Positions 1 through 10,240 are shown, counted from the stretch's first letter. The stretch is DNA of 64,000 nt from Auanema rhodensis (GCA_964057225.1 OZ059896.1:15574501-15638500); one strand, 5' to 3'. Notes: a model not told the origin generated them from the sequence alone. Program-made: numbers and translations.

Positions 1-1
1 C

Positions 2-3000
2 GATAAACACAAAAGTTCGGAATGCAGAAAACAAAAATGTCGCAATTGCCAAGGAGATCATAATTCCGCCTTGTGCTCACAAGGAAGAAAAAGTGTACAA
101 AATATCCAAAAAGATAAAGAAACTCCCACAATTAAAAAAGATCAGGCTTTACTGATCACCACAGAAGAATTATTGAATAAAAAAACAACAGAATATAAAC
201 AAGAATCTGACACTAATAATCGAATCCCTACTGAGGCACTTAATGCACCAGTATCGCTTAATCACATTGCTGACACACATAATATTGAAGAAAGTCAAGT
301 AATATTACGAACAGCAATGGCGAACATATACAACCACAATAGTAAAAAATATGAGCAAGTACGCATGCTCATAGATGAAGGATCCATGAGATCTTTTATA
401 TCCAAGGACCTATCTACAAGATTAGGACTGCCCATTCTTGGTTCTCAGAAGAGAACCTTTTACGGCATTGGAGCATTATCAGAAACACATGAAGTTGAAG
501 ATGTTAAGGTAATTATTGGAACCTCAACTGGATCCCTTATCGTAACAAAACTGTTCACAAAACCCATGTTAACCACACCTATACGGTGTCCTAAACTATC
601 TAATGAAGACTTAAAATTCATACAAAGAAGAAAAATTAAATTAGCCAATCCAAAAACAAACGGAGAATCATTTACTCCGGATATACTGATAGGTATGGAT
701 AGATACAAACTATTCATGCACTTAAACGAAGAAACCGAACTCCCCTCACGTATGAGATTGAAAAACTCGGTATTCGGCCACATGATACATGGGGAAGCTC
801 CTCTTCCCGATGATAATACACAACAAGAAGTAATATTATGCTCTACATTAGAAGAGATAACAAAAGAAACCTCTCATAAAGAACTCCTCACTAATCTGTT
901 TGAACTGGATTCTATCGGCATCAATACAGAAAATGCCAACGCAGACCGCACTATTGATTACTATGAAGAATACTCAAAAGATATAAAAATTGAGAACAAC
1001 CGTATTATTGCACCGTTCCCGTTAAAAAATAACTTCAAAAATCTCAAAAACAACAAAATGCCCGCGTACCATAGATTCGTATCCCTATGGCGAAAGTTAC
1101 TGCACAATCCAGAAATGCTCTCACACTATACTACAACCATTGAAAGTTACCTCAAAGATAACATTGTCGAACAAATTCCCAACAATCACCAGGAGCCTTT
1201 AGAGTTTTATATGCCCCACCATGGGGTTTGGAAGCCCAGCAAGGCTAACCCTCTCAGAATCGTTTTTGACGCCTCCGCTAAACAGAAGGATAGCCCATCG
1301 TTGAATGAGATAATACACACAGGACGATCATTTATCACATATATACACGACATCATGATCTCCTGCAGAACAAGACCAATAATAATAACATGCGATATTA
1401 AAGCCGCATTTCTACAAGTACAATTGACAGAAAATCACAAGAATTTATGCAAATTCTTTTGGATAAAAAACAAAGAATACCCAATATCACACAATAATAT
1501 CATAACCCTTCGATTCAACAGATTACCATTCGGTATCACTGCATCCCCCAGCGTATTGAACATGGGCATAAAATGGTTCTTAGAATCAAAAGTAGACAAC
1601 CCATTAGCTATGGAAATCCTGCACAACTTATACGTCGACAATATCATTCTTACAGCAAATACAACCGAAGAAGCTATAAAGAAATGTAAAGAAACCCAAA
1701 CACTATTCTCAGAAATAAACATGCATGTTCGCGAATTCTTGTCAAACGATGAACAAGTAATACAGAACCTTCCTGAAGAAGACAGATATCCGAACATGAC
1801 AACCAAAATACTTGGCATATCTTTTAATAAAGAACACGACTCCTTCATTATCCCAATAAAAATAACAAAGACTCACACAAGTTACACCAAGAGAATTCTA
1901 CTCAGTCAGTTACATTCAATATTTGATCCCATTGGATTATCAGCACCAATACTGTTACCCCTCAAACTTATCTTGCGAGAAATCATTAGCACAAAATTAT
2001 CATGGGACCAACCCATTGACTCAAACAGTATCAAGCAATGGGAACAACATATTACTCAGATTAACAATAAGCAATTAACCATGAACAGATATTTTAAGTT
2101 TTCTGAACATGAAACACAGTTATGGGTCTTCGCTGACGCAAGCAACCAAGCAATGGCCGCTTGTTCATATTTCCAAACAAATGGGAAGATTAGTTCTCTG
2201 CTAAACGGGAAATCACGCATAGCACCCAAAAATAAAACTACAATTCCACGATTAGAGTTACTAGCCATTCGTTTAGCTGTACGAATGGCATTATCTATCG
2301 TCACCATATGTCCGAAAATAGCGAAAGTTAACATTGTGAGCGATAGCAACATCGCACTATCATGGATTGTCTCACAAAAATCTCTCCCACTGTTCATTAA
2401 TAATCAAACAAATACTATAAAGAAACAGCTCAAGCAAATCGAACAAATATGTTGCAATATAGAACTATATCACGTACAAACCTCGTTCAACACAGCAGAC
2501 ATCGGATCTCGAGGTGCAGACATGGAAAAACTACAAGTTTCCGACTGGATTGAAGGCCCACATTGGTTAACTAAACTTTCCGTGCATAACCCTCTGACAT
2601 CACTCGGCTCACCTAACAACTCGAGCAGGAATAACGCAGAATTAAAATCGGAGCATCACAATGTTGTCCACATAATCATAGACAATCCTCCAACCCATGA
2701 TATTTGGAACATTCGTGAAAACTATGATGACGTAATCAAAACAATGACAACCGTAGGAAAATTATTCAAGAAATGGTTTTTCACAGTCCATCCTAACGAC
2801 GCCAACAAGTTGCAAAAAATAAAACATCTCACATCAACAGACACGCACACTGTTGAAGACATCAACATTATTGAAAAAATTTTGATCAGTAACAGTCAAT
2901 CTAATATGAGCCTTGATGACTTACAGCAAAGACATATAAATCTAAAATTCTTCAAAGATACATGGGATATTTATCGCGTAAGAAGCCGTTTACAAAATAC

Positions 3001-6000
3001 TCTTCTTCCCGAAGAGACGAAAAACCCTATATTCCTTCTTAAAACAAACCCCATAGTTAAAAAACTGATCAACAAAATACACAAAGACAATAATCATCAA
3101 GGCAAACATTTCACGCTTATTCAACTCAGACAAAAGTTCTATATACCAAAAATAACCGGAGTCATTAAGCAAACATTGAAAAACTGTGTGACATGTAAAA
3201 GATTTCAATCACACCCTTATGAATTACCAGATATGCCATCGCTACCAAAAGATAGAACGATTCTTACAAGAGCATTCTTTTCAACAGGGTGTGATCTTAT
3301 GGGCCCCTTCACCCTTCGAAATGGGTCTAAAGTCCATATCTGTCTGTTTACATGCATGACAACTAGAGCAATTCACTTAGAGGTAGTCACCAATCAATCC
3401 ACAGTTGCTTTTATGAATGCATTCACTAGATTTATATCACGCAGAGGTACTCCAGAAATTATGCGTAGTGACTGCGCAGGAAACTTTATATTGAGCTCAA
3501 AAATATTAGAAACCCTTGAAAAAACATCGGATTACAACGAAAGAAGCTTACTAAACACACTAGCACAACAAAAAATTAAATGGATATACAACACTCCATT
3601 ATCACCCTGGAAAGGTGGATGTTGGGAACGTTTAGTAGGTGTAACCAAAGCTTCACTCAAAAAATGTTTCATTCCTAGTCGAATGTCCCTGGATGACTTA
3701 CACACAGCCATTGTAAAAATAGAAGCTATAATTAATACACGCCCACTCACCCATCCACACCCAGATAATTTAGATACTCTACCCATAAGGCCAATTGACT
3801 TTTTAACATCAGCCATAAAGTTTTCATTACCTGAAAACAACGCGGATACTCATATATTTGATATCCATAGCGATATTCAAACGATTCAATCAACAGAGCA
3901 AGCGCTAGAAGCGCTTCAATTATCAGAAGACTCAGCATCTAAATTTTGGAAACGATTTCAAGAAGAATATCTAACAAGCTTAAAAGATATATTTAAACAT
4001 AAACACCATAGAAAGAATCACACAAACATCTTCCCCCAACCAGATGAAATAGTATTGATACAAAACGACATGTTGCCACGAGGAACATGGAAACTAGGTC
4101 GCATCATTGAAACAATCACTAGTTCAGATGGCAACATACGTTCAGCAAAAGTCGCAACAAGCAATGGAAACATAATTATTCGATCCATTAATCAGCTCTA
4201 TCCACTAGAGATAAGATGCAACACTAACAGTAACAAAATCATAGAAGACAACTCACACATAGTTCAAGAAAATAATAGCTCAACAGATAGAACCCCACAT
4301 ACTGATACCGTATTAGACAACATACACTCCGATCATCCTATAGAACATACAGATGAAACAATACATGAGAACAATAACATAAATGATAGCAACCATAATT
4401 ACGATATTGCATATGAATCAGATAACTCTCAACATGATAATACATACACTCCAGAAACAGAGAATAATGAGGATGCAACAAACGATCGACCTCAAAATAA
4501 AACAAAACTATCATCAGTGAAAACAGCAAAATATACAGAACAAGATGAGGTCACTGAGAAGGAAAATATAAAAGCCTTCCCACTAAAAATGTCCTATGCC
4601 ACACACCAAAGAAAAAATAAAATAAACCCAAAAATAGCAGCTGACATAATGAAAGCCCTTTCATTACCGATTATAATTACTTCGACATATGCCGAAGAAA
4701 TCAATAGTTGCAAGGACTCTAACATGTTCACCACAAAACTTATAGCGAATCCTCATTGCTCCCCAGAAATGGCAACATGGACAGTGATAATAACCATTAT
4801 GGCAGTTACCCTCATAGTCTCTTGTCTATGCCGCATGGGTTACAGCCAATATAGATATAAGACATGGTCCAAAAACACTCAAACCATGCTCAACATCATG
4901 AAATTAAAACATAAAACAATCTCCGAACAAGAAGATCACGAAACTGATCAAAAAATAACAGAAGACCACAATGATACGTTGCAATTAAAACAAACGAACA
5001 CACAAGACGCTAATATTGTGGATCATGAAACCTTTCAAAAGCATATTTACCCTATTTTAAACCATACGAGAAAGCCACCAAAATTCTCTCTCTTTACTAG
5101 AGGGTCGCAAACATCTTTACCATCGTTACTGGCAATCATCTTGGCTTTATGTATTGGAAGCTGCAGTTCATGTTCCGATGTTCATGTTCAACACTTCGTT
5201 AACATACGATGCGATGACAACTTAGCTTGTTATCACGAATACAGTCAAGATATCATATTTTCTCCCGGAACAAAACAATTATGCATTACCATAACGCATT
5301 CTAATCATGAAATTGGTCAATTTAAAATAACTAAACTATATACTGAACATGTCTGCCAGAAGAATACTAGATACTTCACTAGACAGACAACCGTCAACAT
5401 ATTGAGCATATTACGATGCCGTCACCGGGGCTCGTGTGACGGAACATGTGAAACTAACTCGCTCCATAATAAAATCGAGGAACTACAACCATATACGTTC
5501 CCTTCACAATCAGGTTGTTTCACATCGTCAGCGAGATTTTACACATGTCCTATGATTTGGACAGATCCGTGTCTTTTCTACAAAATAGAGCATATACCCG
5601 TCACTGAGGAAGTATACGAAGTCTATACTTGTGATAGTTGGTCCACCCAAACCGTATTTAATATAGAAACAACATTACTCCAGCAGAAAAATAATTACAA
5701 TATCACTCTACAACCTTACACGAAAAATCGTGAACAACTTTTCAATATAACAACGTTATCACAATCACAACCTCCTCCCGAAATGTACACAAAATTATTT
5801 TTTTCCTCCAAAGAAAACACGTACATTACGGATATACACACAAAGGGAATAATTCAATGTGCAACAGAGGAAGCCGCATTAAAACATTTTAATAACTGTA
5901 CAGTATCCTCATTCTGCCCTTGCACATTCAATAGATTTGATGAAATAAAATGTAGGTGTGATACCCCTACTTTTGAAAAAATGTCCAATACATCAGACAT

Positions 6001-6661
6001 AACATCTCCTAACCAAAACTTTAAAACTAAAGATAACACGTTATCATTCTCTACGAATTTAGACGAAAATTTAGTTACGGTCGATTCATCCCTATTCTTA
6101 AACTCAGTGATTTTCTCCAACAATTTGCCTTGCGCACCTGCCCTGACAAAACTATCAGGTTGCTACTCCTGCGGGCAGGGTGCATTCGCAGAATTCCAAT
6201 GCCTTACGGCAGAAGAAACATGGATTTCTATCGAATGTCAAAAAGAAGTATTCATGATAAAATGCTCTCCAAAAGTAGCAATCACAAAAGTAACAATGAA
6301 AAGAGAAAATTCTCAGATTGATGAATTATGCTATACCACATGCGACAATAAAAAAATTAAGATCATTATTAAAGGAATATTACATCACATAGCAAGCATA
6401 GATGAAATAAACGAAAGTGACTCAAGTAAGGGTACAGAATCCAAATCCATTGACTTTGCCCCAATCTTCAAGTTAATTTTATCAAAGTTGGGAATCATAT
6501 TGATAGGCGTTGCAATAACCGCCACCATAGGATATGTGGCATGTACACCCATCATGTACTGTGTAGTTTTGAATACAGTCTTAACCACACAATGGATAGC
6601 TACCAGGATATTCACACTGTGGATAAAATCAAAAGCCTTATTTCTGGATCAAAGATTTTAA
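2..6661 (+). CDS. BEL/Pao Gag(end)-Pol-Env polyprotein, 5' partial
   Basis: The frame is open from base 2 and runs in from the left; no ATG start is visible, and the codon at 71 is TTG. Residues below are counted from 71. Before them lies a CCHC-type knuckle. A17-like protease follows, with D102-E103-G104 where D-S/T-G is usual. RT spans about 315-560: D442 is present in motif A, but the catalytic box reads Y-V-D-N (521-524). RNase H starts near D689. Integrase has a H2C2 finger from about 1003 and D1075, D1134, E1186. A DUF5641-like region lies at about 1290-1375. A transmembrane stretch (about 1570-1592) and a second hydrophobic segment (about 1685-1698) precede a cysteine-rich ectodomain like phlebovirus G2, and a C-terminal membrane anchor sits near 2131-2177. 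The frame is fully open, yet the RT box suggests loss of polymerase activity. Confidence 0.9.
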   Translation, partial: DKHKSSECRKQKCRNCQGDHNSALCSQGRKSVQNIQKDKETPTIKKDQALLITTEELLNKKTTEYKQESDTNNRIPTEALNAPVSLNHIADTHNIEESQVILRTAMANIYNHNSKKYEQVRMLIDEGSMRSFISKDLSTRLGLPILGSQKRTFYGIGALSETHEVEDVKVIIGTSTGSLIVTKLFTKPMLTTPIRCPKLSNEDLKFIQRRKIKLANPKTNGESFTPDILIGMDRYKLFMHLNEETELPSRMRLKNSVFGHMIHGEAPLPDDNTQQEVILCSTLEEITKETSHKELLTNLFELDSIGINTENANADRTIDYYEEYSKDIKIENNRIIAPFPLKNNFKNLKNNKMPAYHRFVSLWRKLLHNPEMLSHYTTTIESYLKDNIVEQIPNNHQEPLEFYMPHHGVWKPSKANPLRIVFDASAKQKDSPSLNEIIHTGRSFITYIHDIMISCRTRPIIITCDIKAAFLQVQLTENHKNLCKFFWIKNKEYPISHNNIITLRFNRLPFGITASPSVLNMGIKWFLESKVDNPLAMEILHNLYVDNIILTANTTEEAIKKCKETQTLFSEINMHVREFLSNDEQVIQNLPEEDRYPNMTTKILGISFNKEHDSFIIPIKITKTHTSYTKRILLSQLHSIFDPIGLSAPILLPLKLILREIISTKLSWDQPIDSNSIKQWEQHITQINNKQLTMNRYFKFSEHETQLWVFADASNQAMAACSYFQTNGKISSLLNGKSRIAPKNKTTIPRLELLAIRLAVRMALSIVTICPKIAKVNIVSDSNIALSWIVSQKSLPLFINNQTNTIKKQLKQIEQICCNIELYHVQTSFNTADIGSRGADMEKLQVSDWIEGPHWLTKLSVHNPLTSLGSPNNSSRNNAELKSEHHNVVHIIIDNPPTHDIWNIRENYDDVIKTMTTVGKLFKKWFFTVHPNDANKLQKIKHLTSTDTHTVEDINIIEKILISNSQSNMSLDDLQQRHINLKFFKDTWDIYRVRSRLQNTLLPEETKNPIFLLKTNPIVKKLINKIHKDNNHQGKHFTLIQLRQKFYIPKITGVIKQTLKNCVTCKRFQSHPYELPDMPSLPKDRTILTRAFFSTGCDLMGPFTLRNGSKVHICLFTCMTTRAIHLEVVTNQSTVAFMNAFTRFISRRGTPEIMRSDCAGNFILSSKILETLEKTSDYNERSLLNTLAQQKIKWIYNTPLSPWKGGCWERLVGVTKASLKKCFIPSRMSLDDLHTAIVKIEAIINTRPLTHPHPDNLDTLPIRPIDFLTSAIKFSLPENNADTHIFDIHSDIQTIQSTEQALEALQLSEDSASKFWKRFQEEYLTSLKDIFKHKHHRKNHTNIFPQPDEIVLIQNDMLPRGTWKLGRIIETITSSDGNIRSAKVATSNGNIIIRSINQLYPLEIRCNTNSNKIIEDNSHIVQENNSSTDRTPHTDTVLDNIHSDHPIEHTDETIHENNNINDSNHNYDIAYESDNSQHDNTYTPETENNEDATNDRPQNKTKLSSVKTAKYTEQDEVTEKENIKAFPLKMSYATHQRKNKINPKIAADIMKALSLPIIITSTYAEEINSCKDSNMFTTKLIANPHCSPEMATWTVIITIMAVTLIVSCLCRMGYSQYRYKTWSKNTQTMLNIMKLKHKTISEQEDHETDQKITEDHNDTLQLKQTNTQDANIVDHETFQKHIYPILNHTRKPPKFSLFTRGSQTSLPSLLAIILALCIGSCSSCSDVHVQHFVNIRCDDNLACYHEYSQDIIFSPGTKQLCITITHSNHEIGQFKITKLYTEHVCQKNTRYFTRQTTVNILSILRCRHRGSCDGTCETNSLHNKIEELQPYTFPSQSGCFTSSARFYTCPMIWTDPCLFYKIEHIPVTEEVYEVYTCDSWSTQTVFNIETTLLQQKNNYNITLQPYTKNREQLFNITTLSQSQPPPEMYTKLFFSSKENTYITDIHTKGIIQCATEEAALKHFNNCTVSSFCPCTFNRFDEIKCRCDTPTFEKMSNTSDITSPNQNFKTKDNTLSFSTNLDENLVTVDSSLFLNSVIFSNNLPCAPALTKLSGCYSCGQGAFAEFQCLTAEETWISIECQKEVFMIKCSPKVAITKVTMKRENSQIDELCYTTCDNKKIKIIIKGILHHIASIDEINESDSSKGTESKSIDFAPIFKLILSKLGIILIGVAITATIGYVACTPIMYCVVLNTVLTTQWIATRIFTLWIKSKALFLDQRF

Positions 6662-7002
6662 AAGCATAAGAGAAGAATTTCTTGTGGAGATAAAATTAAA
6701 AATTAAAAATTGAAATAATAATGAAACAAAAGAAAAAGAAAGCATTATGTACGAATATAACCATTGTAATAAAACAATATCATAGTTTTTCTTTCTTTTC
6801 AATTTATGGTAGTATCAAGTTTCTTCTATCCAACTCAGTTACATAACACATAACCTTTTGTACAGGCTCTAAAATTCATTGTATCTGTAACAAGATAACC
6901 TAAACACACCATTGTACAATGAACCAATAGATGATAATCAGCGTTTAAAGTCCAGATGTGAACATGTATATAAGGATGCAGCTCATGTCTTTCCTATATT
7001 CC
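6662..7002 (+). other. Spacer between BEL polyprotein and zinc-knuckle ORF
   Basis: No gene is seen. It is AT-rich with A-rich purine runs near 6725-6745. A TATATAAG stretch at 6967-6974 could be a core promoter or part of a longer LTR than the one proposed here. Confidence 0.4.
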
Positions 7003-7470
7003 ATGAAAATGGAAGATAGTGTCTCGAATATAATTGAGAATGCTTCCTTTGAGGAAGAGCTCAAAAAATATTCCCATCTACCTAACACTGCTGCCAATCT
7101 GAGGCAACTAATTGTGCTTGAAAAGAGGCTCTACGAGCACCTAGCTAGCGCGGTGAACCATCTATCCGAACGACTGGACAATATTCAACATTCGTTAAAT
7201 CTGAAACTAGACAATTTGACCATTCAGACTGCTCCTAAAGCTTCATGTGTATTCTGCAATAAACCGACAGCTGATGGGCACCGTACTGCGGCCTGTCCGA
7301 TTTATCCTTCCTCACCGGAACGCACTCTCCGTCTTCATGAACTGGGGTTATGCATCAGATGTTTGAATCAAAAACATCCAGCGATATGCGAGGTATCCTG
7401 CTATAGATGTAAGGCGGATACGCATCATGGAGTGGTTTGTGGAGATATAAAACGTAAAAGACCTTTGTAG
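7003..7470 (+). CDS. Gag-like zinc-knuckle protein inside BEL element
   Basis: This encodes about 155 residues if the ATG at 7003 is used; ATGs at 6964, 6979 and 7009 share the frame. The N-terminal half is charged and helical, probably a coiled coil. The C-terminal half has three consecutive C..C...H....C-type knuckles, the pattern at the end of BEL/Pao Gag proteins. It resembles the knuckle just upstream of base 71 in type but is a separate copy after the envelope region. It could be an accessory Gag-like protein, a remnant of another element, or a product reached by splicing. A TATA-like motif lies about 30 bp upstream. Function is not known. Confidence 0.6.
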   Translation: MKMEDSVSNIIENASFEEELKKYSHLPNTAANLRQLIVLEKRLYEHLASAVNHLSERLDNIQHSLNLKLDNLTIQTAPKASCVFCNKPTADGHRTAACPIYPSSPERTLRLHELGLCIRCLNQKHPAICEVSCYRCKADTHHGVVCGDIKRKRPL

Positions 7471-7500
7471 GCCTTCTTCTCATTCCCGCATTGCCGGGAG

Positions 7501-7567
7501 TGTCGCGATAAGCGAGTGAGTTTGTATAATTTTTTTATCTTCAACAATTGTTTTATTTGTTTCTCCT

Positions 7568-7605
<38 letters not shown>

Positions 7606-7855
7606 TTCTTCTTTCTTCTAACTTCCTAAGTAATTTTTATCCATACCACATGTTGTGTTATACATGTGGCATGACTAACTCTTTGTTTCAGGCTGACGAC
7701 CGCCCACGAGAAGAGATCAGTCTTACATATTCAACGTTCGCAGTCAGTGATTTTATTCCGTGCTTGTCTTGTTAATTCATCAATAAACCCTTTTCTACAT
7801 ATTCGCTTTGTGTTTTACTTCCAACCATACTATACACTTGTGGTATAACGCCACA
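7501..7855 (+). repeat. Probable 3' LTR of BEL element
   Basis: The segment begins TGTCGCG after a short purine run and ends CGCCACA exactly where array sequence starts. It contains a CT microsatellite (7570-7602) and an AATAAA signal near 7781. The left LTR is not in the window, so the boundaries rest on the TGT/ACA ends and the array junction only. Confidence 0.5.
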
Positions 7856-7913
7856 CCAAATTAGAAGGAACGGTTGCACTCCATACATATTCCGAAAAGA
7901 AAGGTAAGCATTC

Positions 7914-8032
7914 GCTTACGACCATACCACGTTGAAAGTACGCCATCCCGTCCGATCTGGCAAGTCAAGCAACGTTGGGCCCGGTTAGTACTTGGATCGG
8001 AGACGGCTTGGGAATCCCGGGTGCCGTAAGCT
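7914..8032 (+). rRNA. 5S rRNA: 5S rRNA copy 1, C39 allele
   Basis: 119 nt with complementary ends (GCTTACG and CGTAAGC). The interior matches nematode 5S rRNA, including the GCCATCCCGTCCGATCTGGC block and the conserved TTAGTACTTGGATCGGAGAC segment of the internal promoter. A T4 run directly after the gene is a Pol III terminator. The BEL junction is 58 bp upstream, so the normal upstream spacer is lost here. Confidence 0.97.
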
Positions 8033-8133
8033 TTTCCTTTTTCTCATATTTTCATATAGTTTATCATCTTTAGTTACCTATATGGTATACGGTTAACTAG
8101 AAATGCTTTCGTTTTCCGAGAGAACTGTTAGAC

Positions 8134-8280
8134 AGCTTTGCGCAGTGGCGATAACGTGACCAATGAGGCTTTGCCGAGGTGCGTTTATTGCTGGTTGAAA
8201 ACTTTTCCCAATTACCCGCGATATTCCCTGAAACATGGGTGATATACGCAATTTTTGAATGCCTGATAAGGCTGATTAGC
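8134..8280 (+). ncRNA. U4: U4 snRNA copy 1
   Basis: Spliceosomal U4 RNA. The 5' end AGCTTTGCGCAGTGGCG matches U4 stem II. The 5' stem-loop with its k-turn (CCAATGAGG...CCGAGG, the site bound by SNU13/15.5K) is intact, followed by the stem I region and GAAAACTTTTCCCAAT. The Sm site AATTTTTGA is at 8250-8258, followed by a GCCT-GATA-AGGC hairpin. The 3' end is approximate. Position -12 is G. Confidence 0.96.
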
Positions 8281-8403
8281 ATATTATGGAAGATTGTTTC
8301 ACGTGAAATGACGTCATTTTTCTCATGACGCGTCAATTTTCCAAACCAAATTAGAAGGAACGGTTGCACTTCATACATATTCCGAAAAGAAAGGTAAGCA
8401 TTC

Positions 8404-8522
8404 GCTTACGACCATACCACGTTGAAAGTACGCCATCCCGTTCGATCTGGCAAGTCAAGCAACGTTGGGCCCGGTTAGTACTTGGATCGGAGACGGCTTG
8501 GGAATCCCGGGTGCCGTAAGCT
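8404..8522 (+). rRNA. 5S rRNA: 5S rRNA copy 2, T39 allele
   Basis: Carries T at position 39 instead of C; otherwise as copy 1. The upstream spacer has the rare TTCATAC variant. Confidence 0.97.
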
Positions 8523-8623
8523 TTTCCTTTTTCTCATATTTTCATATAGTTTATCATCTTTAGTTACCTATATGGTATACGGTTAACTAGAAATGCTTTC
8601 GTTTTCCGAGACAACTGTTAGAC

Positions 8624-8770
8624 AGCTTTGCGCAGTGGCGATAACGTGACCAATGAGGCTTTGCCGAGGTGCGTTTATTGCTGGTTGAAAACTTTTCCCA
8701 ATTACCCGCGATATTCCCTGAAACATGGGTGATATACGCAATTTTTGAATGCCTGATAAGGCTGATTAGC
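8624..8770 (+). ncRNA. U4: U4 snRNA copy 2
   Basis: RNA identical to copy 1; position -12 is C. The following spacer has TTCCACGTG. Confidence 0.96.
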
Positions 8771-8893
8771 ATATTATGGAAGATTGTTCCACGTGAAATG
8801 ACGTCATTTTTCTCATGACGCGTCAATTTTCCAAACCAAATTAGAAGGAACGGTTGCACTCCATACATATTCCGAAAAGAAAGGTAAGCATTC

Positions 8894-9012
8894 GCTTACG
8901 ACCATACCACGTTGAAAGTACGCCATCCCGTTCGATCTGGCAAGTCAAGCAACGTTGGGCCCGGTTAGTACTTGGATCGGAGACGGCTTGGGAATCCCGG
9001 GTGCCGTAAGCT
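8894..9012 (+). rRNA. 5S rRNA: 5S rRNA copy 3, T39 allele
   Basis: Full length, T39, followed by the T4 terminator. Confidence 0.97.
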
Positions 9013-9113
9013 TTTCCTTTTTCTCATATTTTCATATAGTTTATCATCTTTAGTTACCTATATGGTATACGGTTAACTAGAAATGCTTTCGTTTTCCGAG
9101 AGAACTGTTAGAC

Positions 9114-9260
9114 AGCTTTGCGCAGTGGCGATAACGTGACCAATGAGGCTTTGCCGAGGTGCGTTTATTGCTGGTTGAAAACTTTTCCCAATTACCCGCG
9201 ATATTCCCTGAAACATGGGTGATATACGCAATTTTTGAATGCCTGATAAGGCTGATTAGC
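9114..9260 (+). ncRNA. U4: U4 snRNA copy 3
   Basis: Same RNA as copy 1; -12 is G; the downstream spacer has the perfect TTTCACGTGAAA palindrome. Confidence 0.96.
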
Positions 9261-9383
9261 ATATTATGGAAGATTGTTTCACGTGAAATGACGTCATTTT
9301 TCTCATGACGCGTCAATTTTCCAAACCAAATTAGAAGGAACGGTTGCACTCCATACATATTCCGAAAAGAAAGGTAAGCATTC

Positions 9384-9502
9384 GCTTACGACCATACCAC
9401 GTTGAAAGTACGCCATCCCGTTCGATCTGGCAAGTCAAGCAACGTTGGGCCCGGTTAGTACTTGGATCGGAGACGGCTTGGGAATCCCGGGTGCCGTAAG
9501 CT
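9384..9502 (+). rRNA. 5S rRNA: 5S rRNA copy 4, T39 allele
   Basis: Full length, T39. Confidence 0.97.
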
Positions 9503-9603
9503 TTTCCTTTTTCTCATATTTTCATATAGTTTATCATCTTTAGTTACCTATATGGTATACGGTTAACTAGAAATGCTTTCGTTTTCCGAGACAACTGTTA
9601 GAC

Positions 9604-9750
9604 AGCTTTGCGCAGTGGCGATAACGTGACCAATGAGGCTTTGCCGAGGTGCGTTTATTGCTGGTTGAAAACTTTTCCCAATTACCCGCGATATTCCCTG
9701 AAACATGGGTGATATACGCAATTTTTGAATGCCTGATAAGGCTGAATAGC
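9604..9750 (+). ncRNA. U4: U4 snRNA copy 4, tail variant
   Basis: The last bases read CTGAATAGC rather than CTGATTAGC, and the spacer after it carries several linked changes (CATGGTATAGTAG, CACATGAAAAG). -12 is C. Confidence 0.96.
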
Positions 9751-9873
9751 ATGGTATAGTAGATTGTTCCACATGAAAAGACGTCATTTTTCTCATGACG
9801 CGTCAATTTTCCAAACCAAATTAGAAGGAACGGTTGCACTCCATACATATTCCGAAAAGAAAGGTAAGCATTC

Positions 9874-9992
9874 GCTTACGACCATACCACGTTGAAAGTA
9901 CGCCATCCCGTTCGATCTGGCAAGTCAAGCAACGTTGGGCCCGGTTAGTACTTGGATCGGAGACGGCTTGGGAATCCCGGGTGCCGTAAGCT
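9874..9992 (+). rRNA. 5S rRNA: 5S rRNA copy 5, T39 allele
   Basis: Full length, T39. Confidence 0.97.
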
Positions 9993-10093
9993 TTTCCTTT
10001 TTCTCATATTTTCATATAGTTTATCATCTTTAGTTACCTATATGGTATACGGTTAACTAGAAATGCTTTCGTTTTCCGAGAGAACTGTTAGAC

Positions 10094-10240
10094 AGCTTTG
10101 CGCAGTGGCGATAACGTGACCAATGAGGCTTTGCCGAGGTGCGTTTATTGCTGGTTGAAAACTTTTCCCAATTACCCGCGATATTCCCTGAAACATGGGT
10201 GATATACGCAATTTTTGAATGCCTGATAAGGCTGATTAGC
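10094..10240 (+). ncRNA. U4: U4 snRNA copy 5
   Basis: Same as copy 3; the two-unit block of copies 3-4 is repeated as copies 5-6. Confidence 0.96.

Larger units (their letters stand above)
1..7855 (+). mobile_element. BEL/Pao LTR retrotransposon, 5' end outside window
   Basis: The order Gag zinc knuckle, A17-type protease, RT, RNase H, integrase and DUF5641-like domain is diagnostic of BEL/Pao. A glycoprotein is fused in frame at the end, as in nematode Tas-like elements. The 3' boundary is inferred: DNA identical to the internal 5S-U4 repeat begins at 7854-7856, directly after a TGT...ACA segment that looks like an LTR. The 5' LTR and most of gag lie left of the window, so LTR identity and target duplication cannot be tested. 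Confidence 0.88.
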
